DNA of 64,000 nucleotides, taken from Anarhynchus alexandrinus (taxonomy: Eukaryota > Chordata > Aves > Charadriiformes > Charadriidae). Shown in pieces: positions 61,641 to 64,000 of the stretch (its first letter is position 1; every line of letters begins with the position of its first letter). The translations under genes were made by a program, and so were the position numbers. The stretch lies in contig VUYV01000061.1 of the NCBI GenBank assembly GCA_008711295.1, positions 3,499,981-3,563,980 of the forward strand, given 5' to 3'. The notes under the pieces are model-generated. The model saw only the letters and a program-made list of their open reading frames with translations. It ran no database searches and was not told the DNA's origin.

Positions 61641-64000
61641 ACAGGCTGCATCTGAGTTTTGCTCTTTGGAGAAGATTGTGGAAAAAAAAATGACAGTCAC
61701 AGATGCAACGTTAGATAGAGCTGTGAATGCTGCTGTGCTAGATTGTGTTGGCTGCTGTCTAGATTTTTTCTGTGCCTTGAGACAACGGAGAGAGGGAAAA
61801 ATAAGAATACTGCCTTCAACTTGTATATTAATGGGAAGGTGTTCTATGTTTCAAATCTCCTTCAGGAAATTCCAACAGTACATTTTGCATTAGCTGATAT
61901 GGGTTTTACACTTGAAGTCCTACGAGTGCTAAATTGCTTACATCTTTAATCCATGCAGTACTGTGTTCATTGCAAAGAACATAAAGAAGAGGAGATATCC
62001 TTATGTACAGATATATACTAATCTTTAGTTCGCAGAATGATTTAAAACCTGTGATTCTTCTAAGCTGTTCTTTTATTTCAATAGAAGGATACTACAAATC
62101 AAACACAGATTTTATTTTTTTTTTCTCTTTAGAATTTCCATGAGGCTTATTGCAATGAAACATATCTTGCCCTTTGACTTCAGTAGCAGGACACTGAAGC
62201 CTGCAGATCACTTGCCTGGCTGGCTAGATAATTCTGTTCTATCACTGCCCTTGTCCTTACATACAGTATGTTCTCAAAGTGCTGGTATCTATTCTATTTT
62301 TAGCATATGAAGCCTATGATATATGGGCAAGGCCATCTAATTCCACAATCTCTCTCCACTTTGTTGACATTTGGTTCTGATCTGCAGAATTTGACTGATT
62401 TTGGTGAAAACTTTCTCCTGCTACTGCCTGCAGGCATGTTATTAGAACCTGCTCTCTCAAAAGTGAGGAGACACCCAAGTAAAGTGAGCAAACCTCACCC
62501 AACGTCTCTCTTCCCCAAACACAGGGACAAAGACAGGAGCCAACAGAGTTGGATGGGGCGGAATGCGGGGGGGAGGGTAACAAAACTTTCAGTGGGGAAG
62601 AGGCAGGGAAAGAACAGATGACCTCTCACTGCCCAGTCCTCTGCTCTTTACAAGTCAAAGACCATCCTGAAGATGACACCCAGACACTCGTTTCCTTCTC
62701 TGATCTCAACATCATCAGTCAGAACAGCCCTATGGCACTCCTTTCACTGCCAAATGTTGCTGTCCCTTTCACTTTCAGCTGCCTTTGGAAATGTTTAATG
62801 TGGCACTGCAAAATGACTGGTAAAAAATTCAACAGCATTATTTACTATGGTACTTTGATGTTTTATTGAATGAAACCATCTGCTCGGGAATGTTTCCCAA
62901 TGTTGTGGGCTAGATCTAGAATTTACAGCTGCAATATAGCTTGTCTGAGGGAGTTTCACAGCAGAAATACCACCCAATGTATCACAAATATGTGGGACTC
63001 CGGATAAGAGGAATATTGAGAAAGCTCCTATTTCCTACTTTCCCATAAACAGAGTCACCTAACTTCTTGATGGTAAGGATTCAAAATAATTGCAATTTTT
63101 GTTATTTTCTTTACCGTCTGATAGCTACACTCTATGTGCTCTCTAAACGTGTGATTGAGGGTATTTCCTAGATGACTTCAATGGCTCACAGGGCATAAAG
63201 TGTGTACTTGTGGCTGATGGGAAAACGCAACGTAGACAGATTTATGGGCATCCTGTGAAGGTATTGGTAGCAGACAGAAGATGTAACAAGGTGGCATTTC
63301 ATTTAGTTTTTCTTTTATACTGAAAGAAATGGGAATTTTAGATGAGAAGAATGAAGTCTGGCCTCTTTTCCAGCTTCTGAATTCCTTGTTGCTTTGAGGT
63401 GAAACAGGAGGCAGCTGCTGACAGAAGTCAGGGTTTAGGTTTATTCTGAGGGTCCTGGAATTTTAGGGATATATTTTAGGACAGCTTAGATAAGAAAATA
63501 AGGAGCTGTATGACGTAAATACTCGAAATCTTCCTTGGTCCGTGGTTGCAGCCTGGGCCTTTCTCATCAAAGTGTTTTAAATATTTCATTGACATTTGCT
63601 TTGACTTCCAAGGGCAAGGAGAAACTTTGAGCCAGAGAGCTGAAACAGTGCTTTAGTTATCCTTTTATTCTATTTCTAAACAAGACATTTCGTGAGCATT
63701 AGTCTGAAAATATTAATTTTAAGGATTTATATAGATTTTTTTTCTAAATATACTCCAATTAAATTGAAGTATTCTGCATAATGTACGAGCCTGACATAGT
63801 CTCAAAGACTTCTATTTTTCAGAATTGCTTATGTGCTTGAAACAAAGGCTTATAGGTTCTGACATAGAAAACTCCTTTAACCCAAGTCCTCTGGCTACCG
63901 TTCTGACCATGAATACCTTAACCACAAAATCTGTTTCCTGCTCAGTCATAATACCTTAGTGGATTAGTAAAAACAAATGCCATGCTGCGTGAGTAGGCTG
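61641..64000. other. Unassigned AT-rich sequence to window end
   Basis: No gene is recognised. A 104-codon plus frame (62307-62621) and overlapping minus frame (62314-62583) lie in a somewhat GC-richer patch around 62440-62640, with no known domain. Confidence 0.55.

Noticed and set aside
1..64000. CRISPR arrays, bacterial operons, tRNA or rRNA genes
   Set aside because: None seen; the sequence is vertebrate in character and no cloverleaf or rRNA segment was recognised by eye.

Overview
The window looks like draft-quality sequence from a bird. The best evidence is five to seven fragments of CR1 (the non-LTR retrotransposon that dominates avian genomes), several ending in the CR1 octamer repeat (ATTCTATGA / TCACAGAA type), plus a solo LTR that matches from memory the avian ERV-L type. 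Base composition is AT-rich. I recognise no host protein-coding gene. The only reading frames I can assign are remnants of CR1 ORF2. The rest reads as gene desert or long intron, and species or chromosome cannot be named from it.

Layout: 1-2171 is unassigned AT-rich sequence. CR1 fragments lie at 2172-2687 (+) and 8009-8540 (+). An LTR scrap lies at about 12050-12118 and the related ERV-L-like solo LTR at about 15059-15623. An old, decayed CR1 tail sits at 21637-21858 (+). From 26291 to 26902 there is a TTTC microsatellite and two directly repeated blocks, each joined by a single N. From 32848 to 34502 there is a minus-strand CR1 split by a 28-N gap, with its 3' tail on one side and an in-frame piece of its reverse transcriptase region on the other, followed by a roughly 610-bp direct duplication, again joined by one N. 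A very old CR1-like tail is at 35511-35560 (-), and two further minus-strand CR1s are at 45276-45720 and 48021-48645. From 48646 to the end the sequence is unassigned apart from simple repeats and a CpG-rich block at 61381-61640.

The clearest structural signal is technical. Every single-base N in the window (15141, 26397, 26688, 33890) sits between two copies of the same sequence, the pattern expected when overlapping contig ends, or two alleles, were placed in series instead of merged. One pair differs by two substitutions and two indels, as two haplotypes would. These duplications should not be read as biology without long-read support.

Biological candidates are modest: a CpG-island-like block (61381-61640), a possible minus-strand transcript 3' end with polyadenylation signal and GU-rich element (27375-27800), a paired p53-family half-site motif (44448-44473), an AT-rich palindrome carrying two TAATTA cores (12601-12626) and an unassigned 211-codon minus-strand frame (853-1488). 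I found no convincing new biological system here.
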